From Pezicula radicicola (taxonomy: Eukaryota > Ascomycota > Leotiomycetes > Helotiales > Dermateaceae): DNA of 64,000 nt. How positions within the stretch are numbered: position 1 is the stretch's first letter; each line of letters opens with the position of its first letter. The notes beneath the pieces were generated by a model. That model ran no database searches and was not told where the DNA came from. It saw only the letters and a list, made by a program, of their open reading frames with translations. This document shows positions 1 through 10,400 of this stretch, piece by piece. A program made the translations under genes and the position numbers. The stretch lies in the NCBI GenBank assembly GCA_003008705.1, contig PDUO01000001.1, positions 1,295,694 to 1,359,693 of the forward strand. The letters are read 5' to 3'.

Positions 1-771
1 AGCCCTCTATCTCCAAAGACAGAAGGTTGGTATGAGCTGCAGGGCATGCATATTCTTGACATCATCACACTAGCTATTCGTGCTGCCAAGATGTACTACA
101 CAGCTCACGAACAGCCAGCTCGACTCGCAACCATAAAGTCTGAACGAGACGTACGGTCTGAATTATTGTCAGTTATGGAGGTGCTGAAGAGGATGGCAAC
201 GCGGAGTTTTAATGGTGGTATGCGAACTGAGGAGAGAGAGATTATGGAGGTTTGGGTCGCAAGTGTCTATAACTTGCTGAAACAAGAAGAAGATATGGAA
301 GAAGCCGAGAGACAGCAAATAGCTAGCTGGACATGGTTGGATGATTCCTGGCAAGGTGATGCCATTGACCGAGAGTATGCTTTCCTCAAGTCCATGGATC
401 CTGAGGCCGACAGTCTCCCTCCCTGGACGTCATTGGATGATGCTCACGAGCTCCCAACACCGTTCCTAGCCGAGCTCAGAGACGGTTTGCGGTTAGTGAA
501 GTTGCACAATACTATTGTACGGAGGAGCAAGCGACCCTTTGGAGCAATTCCCAAATACCACACTGATACACGGAAACCGTATCGATGTGCGGACAATCTT
601 CGATACTGGATCAAAGCCGCAGAGCTTCGATGGGAGGTCGTGTTAAAGGTCGACGTAGCGGGAGTTGTTAATGGCTCTGACGAGGCATGGCAAGGGTTTG
701 AGCAGGCGGTATGGAAGTGGTGTGAAAAAGTGCGCGAAGAGATCACGGCTGAGCTGAAATCGAAAGTTTAG
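1..771 (+). CDS. Unrecognised fungal protein, 3' end only
   Basis: An open frame runs from the first base of the window to a TAG stop at 769-771, so the start and N-terminus lie outside; at least 256 residues are visible. The first in-window ATG (46) is preceded in frame by residues reading SPLSPKTEGWYELQG and is not convincing as the true start. The visible part is mostly helical in character and soluble, with charged segments and several Trp residues (LDDSWQGD, WKWCEKV), no membrane segment and no signal peptide. I do not recognise a domain, so no function is proposed. Sure that it is coding, because the frame is long and free of stops up to the edge; unsure of everything else. Confidence 0.7.
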   Translation, partial: SPLSPKTEGWYELQGMHILDIITLAIRAAKMYYTAHEQPARLATIKSERDVRSELLSVMEVLKRMATRSFNGGMRTEEREIMEVWVASVYNLLKQEEDMEEAERQQIASWTWLDDSWQGDAIDREYAFLKSMDPEADSLPPWTSLDDAHELPTPFLAELRDGLRLVKLHNTIVRRSKRPFGAIPKYHTDTRKPYRCADNLRYWIKAAELRWEVVLKVDVAGVVNGSDEAWQGFEQAVWKWCEKVREEITAELKSKV

Positions 772-1493
772 GTGTGAGAGAGGAGAGAGAAGAAGAAGAA
801 TGGAGTGTGTGTTTAATGTACGACGAATGTTCATAATGATGCTTACGGTCTACGGAAGGGAGGACCCCATTGTACATACTAGGTTTGCGCGATACCCAAA
901 TGGTTTAAGGGGGAAGAGTCCCTTTCGTCTCTACTTTGTATACTTTGGTTACCCAAGAGATATTGTACTCACGTTTGCAGGCTACATTGATGCAAAGGGT
1001 GCCAAAAGGGAGGAGCATACTCTCCATACTTTCCTTTTCTATAGTTTCCATACTTTCCGACTTTCCAGACTTTTCCCAATCGACTTCGAGACTCTGGGGC
1101 GTGGTGACTTCCCCTTTCCGCTAGCGAAGACAGACCAGCGCAAGTGCACACTCAAATTCGTTCTTTCTCATTGGTCCCTGGATTATCACCACTAGGTGAG
1201 TACTTAGTTCCTGTCAAGTACCCATCAAGCACAAAAGAAGAAGGATCGCACGGCATCTCTGGATCAAGGATCAAGTACATACAACTCCCAAGTCGCGTTT
1301 CAGAGGCACTCAAAAAACTACAATTATCATACTGTACTTGCATCTCAGATGGTCGACACTTTCCTTCTTGATAACAATCAGCATCCGCATCATACACATC
1401 ACTTCGTGCAGGTGAGTTCACACAAACCCTTCACTCAAGAGCAGTTTTGCTGACACTCGGAAGGCAAGCACCCAATTCCAAAGAAGCAGCCAC
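772..1493. other. Intergenic, no gene seen
   Basis: The stretch lies between two genes on the same strand. Several overlapping short open frames occur on both strands (800-1195 is the longest), but none has family resemblance or splice partners. It probably holds the terminator of the gene to the left and the promoter of the membrane protein gene at 1494. Confidence 0.5.
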
Positions 1494-2261
1494 ATGCAAC
1501 AGTACCATCGTACGCCCACCATGCCGACCCCGGCTCACTCATCGACCATAGCAGTGGAACAATTTACTTCAATCCCAGATTCAGACAACTTGGACCCCTC
1601 GTCCAGCGGATTAGTAAAGATCCCCTTCTTCATATTCGTCACAATCCTCCTCTTCGTCGTCATAGCCGTCGTAGGCTTCTGCGTCTGGCTCAGCCGACAC
1701 CTTACCAAACCACTGGCCTCCCAACACACCAAGTCATACGGCCGAGGTATGACGAGATGGCGCGAGTGGAAAGAGGTTGATATTGAGCGAGTTGGTATCT
1801 TACGGGAGAGCAGTAAGCTAGGTCATAGGGAAATGACGCGTGCCTATGGTAGCCAGGATTCAATATTTAAACGCGTTCGATTCTCAGAGGAGAGTCTAAA
1901 GATGGAAGAGGGTAGGGGGAAAAGAAAGGCAACGCCTGACAGGAAGGAAAGGATGCAGATTTTTAGGACGGAGGATAGGAGGGAGCAGGATATTCATAGG
2001 CAGCAGACTGAGATGCTTGCTGAAAGTTCTATGAGAGATGAGCGGGCACGGGCTATGAAATTGGCGGTGGAAGAGGAGGCGAGGAGGTTAAGGGATTTGG
2101 AGGCTCAGAGAGATGCCATCAGTGAAGGTGAGCGGGATGAGAACCTAAAGAAGAGTATTGAGAGTGTTTATCCTGAGGTTGATGAGCCCATGGAGGGAGA
2201 ATACCTAGGTGGGGAGGCCAGGGTTTACTTCAGAGATGAGGGTATGAGACATATTAATTAA
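1494..2261 (+). CDS. Small single-pass membrane protein, function unknown
   Basis: An intronless 255-residue protein. Residues about 1-40 are polar and Ser/Thr/Pro-rich. A single strongly hydrophobic helix follows at about 43-67 (IPFFIFVTILLFVVIAVVGF), then a basic stretch (SRHLTKP). The remaining ~180 residues are very rich in Glu, Arg and Lys with heptad-like spacing (MKLAVEEEARRLRDLEAQRD), suggesting a cytoplasmic coiled coil. Another ATG at residue 10 could also serve as start; the first was chosen because nothing argues against it. No catalytic motif is visible. The composition is consistent with a membrane-anchored scaffold, but that is inference and I do not recognise the family. Confidence 0.6.
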   Translation: MQQYHRTPTMPTPAHSSTIAVEQFTSIPDSDNLDPSSSGLVKIPFFIFVTILLFVVIAVVGFCVWLSRHLTKPLASQHTKSYGRGMTRWREWKEVDIERVGILRESSKLGHREMTRAYGSQDSIFKRVRFSEESLKMEEGRGKRKATPDRKERMQIFRTEDRREQDIHRQQTEMLAESSMRDERARAMKLAVEEEARRLRDLEAQRDAISEGERDENLKKSIESVYPEVDEPMEGEYLGGEARVYFRDEGMRHIN

Positions 2262-2438
2262 TTCGCTTTGTTATAGCGAGCGAGATACGAAATACAATAG
2301 AATAGACTAACACTTCGTTTTAGTTGTGGTGGATGTTTTCTTACAGTTGACGTTCACAGCCTCACAGAGGATGTATTCACTCTTTCTATCATAATACTCA
2401 CTTCAGTAACTTGAAGTGAGACGCCACAATACCAAGTT

Positions 2439-2516
2439 GAGGAGAAACGTTCTGGATCCTATTTCCTGCTATTAATCATTAACTTACTTTGAACTTGGGA
2501 GGAGGAGAAACGTTCT
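2439..2516. repeat. Short direct repeat, 63-bp spacing
   Basis: The 15-mer GAGGAGAAACGTTCT occurs at 2439-2453 and 2502-2516. Sequence after each copy is loosely similar (TCCTATTTCCTGCTATTAATCATTAA against TCTCCTTTCTCAATCATCAATCATT), which suggests an old 63-bp tandem duplication just downstream of the membrane protein gene. Confidence 0.6.
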
Positions 2517-2845
2517 AGAGTCTCCTTTCTCAATCATCAATCATTGGCCTACGGGCGAGCTACTCCGAATAAGAACTAGGTATAATAAGCTTGTCATTGT
2601 CAGTTTCGACCTCGAGTCTAGACTCTCCTTATCGAACTCTCTATTGACGTCTAACTCTCTTCAATACATCTCAATATTCGAAGATACCCACTGATACGAT
2701 CATTAGACCAGGAAGTAATGAAGTCCAGACTCTTAAATATCGTGATCGAAAATGATCATTGAAGTTTCTTTTTTAATTATTTGACATTATTATAAGTCTA
2801 CTGTCGTTTTCATCGATGGTGGTGCAATCTCATCGGAGTATAGAT

Positions 2846-5800
2846 AGATGTGCGACAAAGTATGAGAGAATATTGAATTAGGATGCCGAGAACAAGCAAG
2901 TTGATAATGGTATTTGCTGCGTCCGGGGAACAGGCTGATAAACCATATCAGCGGAAATCGAATGTGTAGATGTGTAACAAAATGTTGTAAGCAGTACGAT
3001 GTTTAACACTATTGAGAACTTTTTACCTATAGTGTCGCGATTTCGACGAAGTATAGATGTGCGACAAAAGTATGAGATGATATTGGATTAGGATACTATT
3101 GGCAGCTTGGTAATGGTATTTGCTGCGGCCTGTATGTAGACATGCAACAAAGTGTTATAAGCAATATTAAGCTCGGCGCTATTGAGATTTGAGAACTGGT
3201 TGGGGATGAAAGTGTAAAATAGTTAGGTTAGATCTGCACTAAGAGGATCGAGACTTGAATTTATTTTCGGATGGCTTCGTTAATATTGGAGTGGTAGGTA
3301 GTTTGATATTTTCTAGATGTGCAGCAAAGACTAGATTCGGGATTAAGATGCGGTCCTAATGACAAGTAAAGTATTCCGAGTTTTTATAGATGTGCAACAA
3401 AGATAATATTTGGCATTGAGTTGCGATGGTAATGAAAAGATAAAGTAATTGATGTTTGTTCAGATGTGCAACAAAGATAAGATTCGGTATTGACGCTTGA
3501 TATTAGGTGTAAGAGGTACGTAACCAATATTATGAGAATGCCTTAAGTTGACCATAGTGAGAAGTAAAGTGGTGGGCCTGTCGATGTGCAACAAAAACTA
3601 GATTCAGAATTGAGATAAGATATCAATGAAAAGAAACGTAATCCCAGGTTTTTACAGATGTGCAACAAAGATAAAATCCGGCGTCTAGGCTTAAAGCTCG
3701 TTATAATAGCATGGCTGATAGGTGTGGAGATACGTAACCAATATCGTAAGAATGCATAAGTGAAAGATAGTTAAAAGTGAAGTAAGTAGTAAATTTTGTA
3801 GATTCGGGATCGAGACCTAACATTGTTTTGGACCGGCTTCCTTTAGTCTGTAGAGGTAAGCAACTAATTTTATAGTCGAGATTAGATACTGATGAGAGTA
3901 AACTATTAGCAGATGTCTAAATATGTTGGATTCAACATTAAGACTTGACGTTACCTGGATAGTTTGGATTATGATGCAGAGCAAGGTATTATTATAAGGA
4001 CGTATCCAGATGCGACACTTATTATGTTGTAAAATGCCGCGGAGATATACAGATGTGCAACAAAGAATCAGGCTCGGCATCTAGACTCGAGGTTACTTAA
4101 AACCGGCTTGATTTATAGTGTAAAGGTAAGCAACTACTATTGTAATGACCTATTTAGACACAGTAGGGCACTATGAAAATGTATATAATGGCGGAAACCT
4201 GTGAAGTATAGACGTGCAACAAAACAGCGAAAGTCGTTTTATACTCTGGTCTAGCTAAAATTCGAGTCCTCATTAAAAGCCTAAGTTCCTCTAGAGTAAT
4301 CTCGGAGTACTTTGAGGTTTGATATTACAAAGGAGTAAAACACTAAGGGAAAGTACGTGAAGTACAGATGTGCAACAGAACACTTGGAAGCCAATTAATT
4401 CTTTAGTATAGGAGTCTAGTTCCCATTAGATAGGTAAGAGTAAGATACTACTACGGATAAAAGTGTAACAAGAAACTAGGAAATATACAGATATGCAACA
4501 AAAAACTTGTGAGCCTCTTATACCTTAGTATAGGAATCTAGTTCCCCCTAGATATTACAGACAGTTTTTAACATAACTAAGAGTGGGGGCTCAAATCCGA
4601 AGAAAAGGGTGAGGAGAAATTCAGGGCAAAATACAGATGGGCGACAAAATAGTATCTATGGATTAGTTAACGTTTTAGCCTATGATCCTACTTATCAGTA
4701 GATGGAACAATAATTCCTTGCCTTACTACAACAAAGGAATGCGTAAGGACAAACAAATGATAGATATGCAACAAACCAGGTTTATGTCTCTAAATACCAT
4801 AACCTAGAATCCCAGTTTTTGTCCAGTAGTACAAGCTTTCAATAGCACTCCACATTTTGGCTCCACTAAGTAAAGACGCAGAGTAATGACACATCATGGA
4901 GACATATTTAGTACCACTTATACTCTCTTCTCCATTGGAACAGACTTCACTAAAGTCCTTACAATACTTAGCAAGGTCTCCATTTAGAAATCCCCACCGT
5001 GATGTAATTGCGAGCAATGATCAGATATGCAACAAGATATTACTGATTCCCTACCTACAAACATGAAGTCCCAATTGATGTCACTATAAGCTGTAGGTAG
5101 TTTAGTATTTCAAAAAGGTTCTTAGAATTTAACAACCACTGCACAAATTGGGTTATAGGAGATCATTTTGGTTACGAAGTAGGGCAACTGAGTTATTCAA
5201 ATCAAGTGAGTTACTCAACCCTATCTATTATGTCCGAATATGTAGGTATTCAAATGATCTATTGTAAACTAACTCGTACGGTACTGGGATTAGCCAGTTA
5301 GTGGTAGCACTAATACTTTCAAACTTTTCAAGTTCGCAAAAGACTAATACGCTGGTCTGATTCTAGCAAGGATGTTCGTATGTAGATATGCAACAAAAGC
5401 AAACCCCTATAAATCTAGATCTATAGGCCATAGATGATGTATTCACTGTTGAAGGAGTACCTTGGTTATTCACCGATTACAGATCTACAACAGAGAACCC
5501 TTCCAAAGAAAGACTGCCGACTATCGAAATGTCAAATTCTCATCTCTTCTCAGATTTGCAACAAAACAACGGGCAAATTATACCAATTCAAACCCAGCTC
5601 TAGAATCACGAACTTAAACTACTTACTATCAAATTCTCAAATTCTTAGCACTCTTAGATATGCAACAAAAACACAGGCGAACTATACTAATTCAAAACCA
5701 GCTCTAGAACTACGAACTTAAACTGCCCACTATCTAAATGCTAAAGTCTCACCATCTTTTAGATACGCAACAAAAGACGCTAACTAGCCAATTATACTAA

Positions 5801-5875
5801 TCCAAAGCCTACACGAACTTAAATTGTCAACTATCAAAGTATCAAATCCTTAGCACTCTTAGATATGCAATAAAA
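2846..5875 (+). repeat. Interspersed 15-bp motif array (AGATGTGCAACAAAG type)
   Basis: A 15-bp motif recurs about 22 times, always on the same strand, starting at 2846, 2968, 3055, 3138, 3315, 3388, 3462, 3582, 3656, 4051, 4210, 4366, 4489, 4635, 4762, 5023, 5384, 5481, 5552, 5656, 5761 and 5861. Spacing is commonly 70-160 bp. The last four copies sit in visible repeats of about 100-105 bp that share flanks such as ACGAACTTAAA and CTTAGCACTCTT. Two copies near 4366 and 4489 share a flank (TTAGTATAGGARTCTAGTTCCC). Elsewhere the flanks have lost similarity while the motif is preserved. Variation is concentrated in bases 4-7 (ATGTGC, ATATGC, ACGTGC, ATACGC), mostly transitions. The picture is a decayed tandem array whose core survived better than the rest. 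Confidence 0.8.
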
Positions 5876-6002
5876 GGCATAATCCAATTCTACCCATTTA
5901 AAGCCGACTTTGTGCTCTAAATCAACCCTCTTAAAAGCAAGTCTACCTACCATCAACCGAATTATCTCCCAATCTTCTCCCCCACCTCGTCTATACCTCT
6001 TT

Positions 6003-6024
6003 CCTACCTACCTACCTACCTACC
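6003..6024 (+). repeat. (CCTA)n simple repeat
   Basis: Five successive CCTA units lie just beyond the stop codon of the zinc protein gene (reverse strand), probably in its 3' untranslated region. Confidence 0.8.
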
Positions 6025-6029
6025 CTCCC

Positions 6030-7071
6030 TCACAAAAGCCTCCTCCCATCAAAGGTCTCATAAGCCACAGCATCAGTATCATCAGGATCAAACCCAATGA
6101 AATTCCTAGCCTACATATTCATCATTTAGCAACACCACACAAAAGACACACCAGTCAATCCCCTCCCCCCTCTTTTAAAAAAAAAAGATCAAAAAAAAAA
6201 CGGGCTAGAAAGAAGAGAAAGAAAAAAACACATACATTGACACCCAAAACATCCTTCTCCGGATCCACCTCACCCTTCCACTTAGGAATCTGAAAATCAA
6301 TCAAGATATTACCACCACAATTAGGACAGAATTTATGAAGTTTCTTCTTCGTGTTGAATTGATAGGTTTTCATTGTTTCGTAGCCTAGTTTTCGGGGAAA
6401 GGAAGGAGATTAAGTTAGTTTGATTGGTTTCTTGCTTCGGGTTTTGATGTGGGATTGATATATAAGTCTATTAAGATGGTAGTATCATGACTTGGGTTAC
6501 TGTCACTGACAGATTTTGAGAGTGGGGGCTCTTTCTTGAGTACTGTAGGCACTGTAAGGGATACTCATTCACTTAGATGGGAACTCTCACCATTAATCCA
6601 ATAAGCACGTAATTGAACCCTAAGAACCTAGCATCCAAAGAATCCAACTGCCCCCCTTCACTTGAACCCCCACACTTAAATCCAAACACCGTAACCCCCA
6701 AAAAGGAAAAAAAAGAAAGAAAGAAAAACACCAAAAACCTAAGGAAAAACACTATCTCACCCTGCTCAAAAACAACATCCTCCCTCTTAGGATAAACAAG
6801 TAAATACCCCTGCTGAACACATATCGAACAATTACACCTATTCACTATAAAAACAGACTTCCACATTAGCTAGCTCTCGAATTGCTAAATATCTATCTTC
6901 AAAAGTACGGTACGCACCTTTGTATTTCGGAAAGGGATTATCCAACGTGACGTCAAACCTGACCGTTCCGCAATGGCATTGCGCTTTGTAGGTTGTCCGT
7001 TCGTTTTCTGGGGTTGCCTCGGTGGAGAGTTTGCTTATTGGTGCTTGTGGTGCTGGGTCGGTGTTGCTCAT
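6030..7071 (-). CDS. GFA/CENP-V family zinc protein (Mss4-like fold)
   Basis: Four exons are inferred: 7071-6918, 6844-6761, 6384-6236 and 6110-6030, giving about 155 residues, the normal length for this family. Zinc-binding cysteines are in the expected order: CHC in exon 1 (KAQCHCGTVRF), CNCSIC in exon 2 and CPNCGG in exon 3, ending with the family-typical tail VNARNFIGFDPDD. Members resemble the glutathione-dependent formaldehyde-activating enzyme domain; most fungal paralogues have no proven substrate, so the reaction is open. The start MSNTDPAPQ (7071) was chosen over an upstream in-frame ATG at 7155, which would add 28 residues of low similarity. All splice sites are GT..AG and phases match. 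Intron 3 and nearby sequence carry A-rich tracts (6177-6200, 6711-6730), unusual among the introns here. Confidence 0.8.
6177..6200. repeat. A-rich tract inside an intron
   Basis: Two runs of eight or more A interrupted by GATC lie within the third intron of the GFA-family gene (6111-6235). Confidence 0.7.
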
Positions 7072-7415
7072 GGTAGAGGTTATGGTGGCTTTTGGGGATG
7101 ATGGAGAGTAGAAGTTTCGAGTGAAAGAATCTTCTTTTATTATGCACTGCAGCAAAGCCTACCTACCCACCCTGTTTCCGGGTAAATATGAGTGAGATTC
7201 GATCCCTGCATATCTTTGCCGGCGGCCAATCTGAATAGTGTCTGACATGCAGCTCCAACCAAGCCTACAGCCACCAAAAGACATTGCACGAGAATCAAGT
7301 GACGTCTTCTATACCAGTGTTTTATTCATTTACAAGCCTTATGGGCCAGCGTCATCATACTCCTTATCACCTTTCGCCTCAAGTCCGAGCCTACCTAGTG
7401 GAAACATGAACAATT
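7072..7415. other. Intergenic between pyc 3' end and GFA gene start
   Basis: Both neighbours are on the reverse strand. The stretch must hold the promoter of the GFA-family gene and the terminator of pyruvate carboxylase; no clear TATA box or other site is evident. Confidence 0.4.
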
Positions 7416-10400
7416 TTACTCCTTCGCAATCTTGCAGATCAGGTCTGAACCAGCGACTGAGTCGCCTTCCTTGACCTGCATGCTGGCCACCTTACCAGCG
7501 TGTGGCGCAGAGATAACCATCTCCATCTTCATGGCACTCAAGACAGCAATAGGATCACCCTTCTTGACATCAGAGCCATCCTTGACCCGAGTCTCAACAA
7601 CAACACCAGCCATAGGTGCTCCGACTTGAGACGAATCACCGGAATCAGCCTTCAGCCGGCTGGTGTTCTCCACAGCCGCCTTGTTATCATCCACAGTGAC
7701 TTGACGGACCTCACCTAATGATACGTGTTAGTAAAAGCAATATGGTAAGCGCATGTGAGAATCGTACCATTCATCTCATAGAACACTTCACGTTGTCCAG
7801 TAGTGTCCGACAGAGGACCGACTGCAAGAAGCTTCAAGATAAGGACTTTACCCTTCTCAAGCTCGACATGGAATTCCTCTCCAATCTCGGGTCTTGAGAG
7901 GAAATACCTGGTGGGAAGAACGCTGAGGTCGCCGAATTTCTGGATGAATTTTCGGTAATCGTCAAATACCTTGGGGTACATGGCATAGCTGGCGACGTCG
8001 CACTCTGTCACGCTGCCATACTTGGTATGGATGTCCTTCTTTATTTTTGTAAGGTCAAGTGGCTCCAAGGAAAGTCCAGGACGTTCGTTCAAGCCCTTCT
8101 TACCACGAAGAGCCTTGGATCGAAGTGGCTCTGGGAACCCTCCATATGGCTGCCCCATGTAACCCTGAAGAAACTCTAGAACTGAGCCAGGGAAATCAAG
8201 TTCACCTGCTCTCTTCTGAACATCATCGAAGTTGAGCTTGTTAGAAACCATAAACTGAGCCAAATCTCCAACAACCTTTGATGTTGGTGTGACCTTGACA
8301 ATGTCACCGAGTAAGTCGTTAGCTTGCTCATAGGCCTTCTTTGTCTCCGCCCATTGAGCACCAAGACCAAGCTGAGAAGCCTGGAACATCATGTTGGTCA
8401 GTTGACCTCCTGGAATCTCATGTTCATAGACCTCAGGGTCTGGTCCTGTTAAACCAGCCTCGAATGGCGAGTACAAAAGACGTAGCTGGGACCAGTATGT
8501 GTCAATTGCGCGGACGTGATGTACGTTCAATCCTGGGTCGAGCTCGGTACCCTCGAGGGATGCAAGAACAGCACCTACGCTTGGCTGAGATGTCATACCA
8601 GATAAGCTGTCGGTAGCCGTATCCACTGCATCAGCGCCTGCATTGGCACATGCAACCATCGATGCTACACCAGTACCAGCGGAATCGTGAGTGTGAACAT
8701 GGATTGGAAGATCTGGGTACTTCTTGCGGATGGCGCCAATCAATAATGTGGCTGCTCTTGGCTTCAGAACACCTGCCATGTCCTTAATACCAAGCACGTG
8801 AATCTTCAGGTCCACAAGTTGGCCAACCAACTTCATGTAGTACTCGAGGTTGTACTTCTTGTGTGGGTTCAACACTATAAATCAGAAACTCGGAGTTAGT
8901 TTACTTGTTCTAGATATTATCGGGAGTAACTCAAACATGATTCAGGAGCAATGAGTAAATTAACCCCGAAGAGGCAAATTTGCTCCGAGAACTTGGAGAC
9001 TTACTATCTCCACTATAGCAGACAGTGCCCTCAACAACACCGCCAGCTTTGTGAACAGCCTTGATACCAACTTCCAGTTGGTTGATATCGTTCAGAGCAT
9101 CGAAGACTCGGAAAATATCAACACCATGTTTTTTTGCTTGCTCGCAGAAATGGTAGATGGCATTGTCAGGCAAAGAGGAGTATGCAACTCCGTTGGCGCC
9201 ACGGAGCAGCATCTGGAAAGGAATGTTGGGGATGAGCTTGCGCATCTTTCGTAGTCTGTCCCAAGGATCCTCATAAAGGAAACGCATGGCGACATCGAAC
9301 GTTGCACCACCCCAGCACTCCAGACTGTACAGGTTGCTGTAAGCATGGCTAGTCTCCTTGGCGATATTCAAAAGATCGACAGTTCGGACACGAGTTGCCA
9401 GGAGGGACTGATGAGCATCGCGCCATGTAGTGTCCATGAGGAGACATCCCTTGTTAGCTCGCACGGCCTTAGCGAACGCTTCAGGTCCTTTCTCGACAAG
9501 AATGTTTCTCCAGCCCTTCTTACAAGGCTCTGAAACATCAATCTTCTTTCCATCATCGGTAAAAAGCTCTGGAATGATGATCTCTCCCTTGAACTTTGGC
9601 TCTCCGATCTGGCCCTTGATACTGCTGCCATTGACAGCAACGTCACCCAGATATGCCAGGAGCTTCTGAGCTCTGTTCTGACTACCGACAAGATCAAAGA
9701 GCTCAGGGGTATCATCAATAAAGGTGGTCCAGCAGTTGCCCTCGATGAATGTAGGATGTGTCAGTAAGGATGTCAAGAAGGGGATGTTTGTCTTGACTCC
9801 ACGGATACGGAACTCAACCAAAGCTCTGATCATCTTTCGGCGGGCAATCTCGTAAGTAGATCCATGGCAAGTACATTTCACTAACATTGAATCGTAATGC
9901 GCTAATAAAAAAACAAGAGTTAGTGATAAGAGTCCAAAAAACTCCAAAAATTGTGTGGTTCCTGATGATGAGCCGAGCTAAGAGCTCGACTCACGCGCCT
10001 CAGCAGCACGCTTCTTGTGCTTCTGCGACGTGAGGTGAATCTTCAACTTCGTGCTCGTGATGATCGTGTCCAAAGGAAGGTGCACTGCAGTCCAGGAAGG
10101 CAGGGGGATTGGGGAAGAAGAAGGAAAGAGCAACTTACGAGTGATGACTGCGCCCGCGAAGCCATTGCCACCATCCAATCGGACTCCATTACCGCCAGCA
10201 GAACGGTAGACCTCGATCTTGCCGGTGTCCGGCTGGAATTGTTTTGCAGGATCTTCTGTTGTAATACGGCACTGGATGGCGAACCCTCTTGTGGAGATGC
10301 GGTCTTGGGTAAGTCCCAATTGAGCCAAAGTAGCACCAGCGGCAATTTGAATCTGGGCCGCGATAAGATCGATACCAGTAATTTCTTCAGTGATTGTGTG

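Larger units (their letters stand above)
2262..6029. other. Gene-poor AT-rich stretch
   Basis: No convincing protein gene is seen in 3.8 kb. Short open frames at 3817-4080, 4790-5017 and 5434-5721 span copies of the 15-bp repeat and have no family resemblance. Apart from the repeat array and a (CCTA)n tract near 6003-6024, I see nothing. Confidence 0.6.

Noticed and set aside
800..1195. Open frame of 131 codons on the plus strand between the first two genes
   Set aside because: Overlaps other frames on both strands, has no family resemblance, no membrane or signal features that make sense, and lies where a terminator and promoter are expected.
5434..5721. 95-codon frame in the repeat array
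   Set aside because: It simply reads through tandem repeat units (QILSTLRYATKTQANYTNSKP), with no sign of coding constraint.
2846..5875. CRISPR-like array
   Set aside because: The motif is only 15 bp, spacing is irregular (about 70-360 bp), there are no cas genes, and the window is clearly fungal nuclear DNA.
5910..6293. 127-codon plus-strand frame with a Lys/Arg-rich end
   Set aside because: It is the reverse side of the GFA-family gene's last exons and of an A-rich intron tract.
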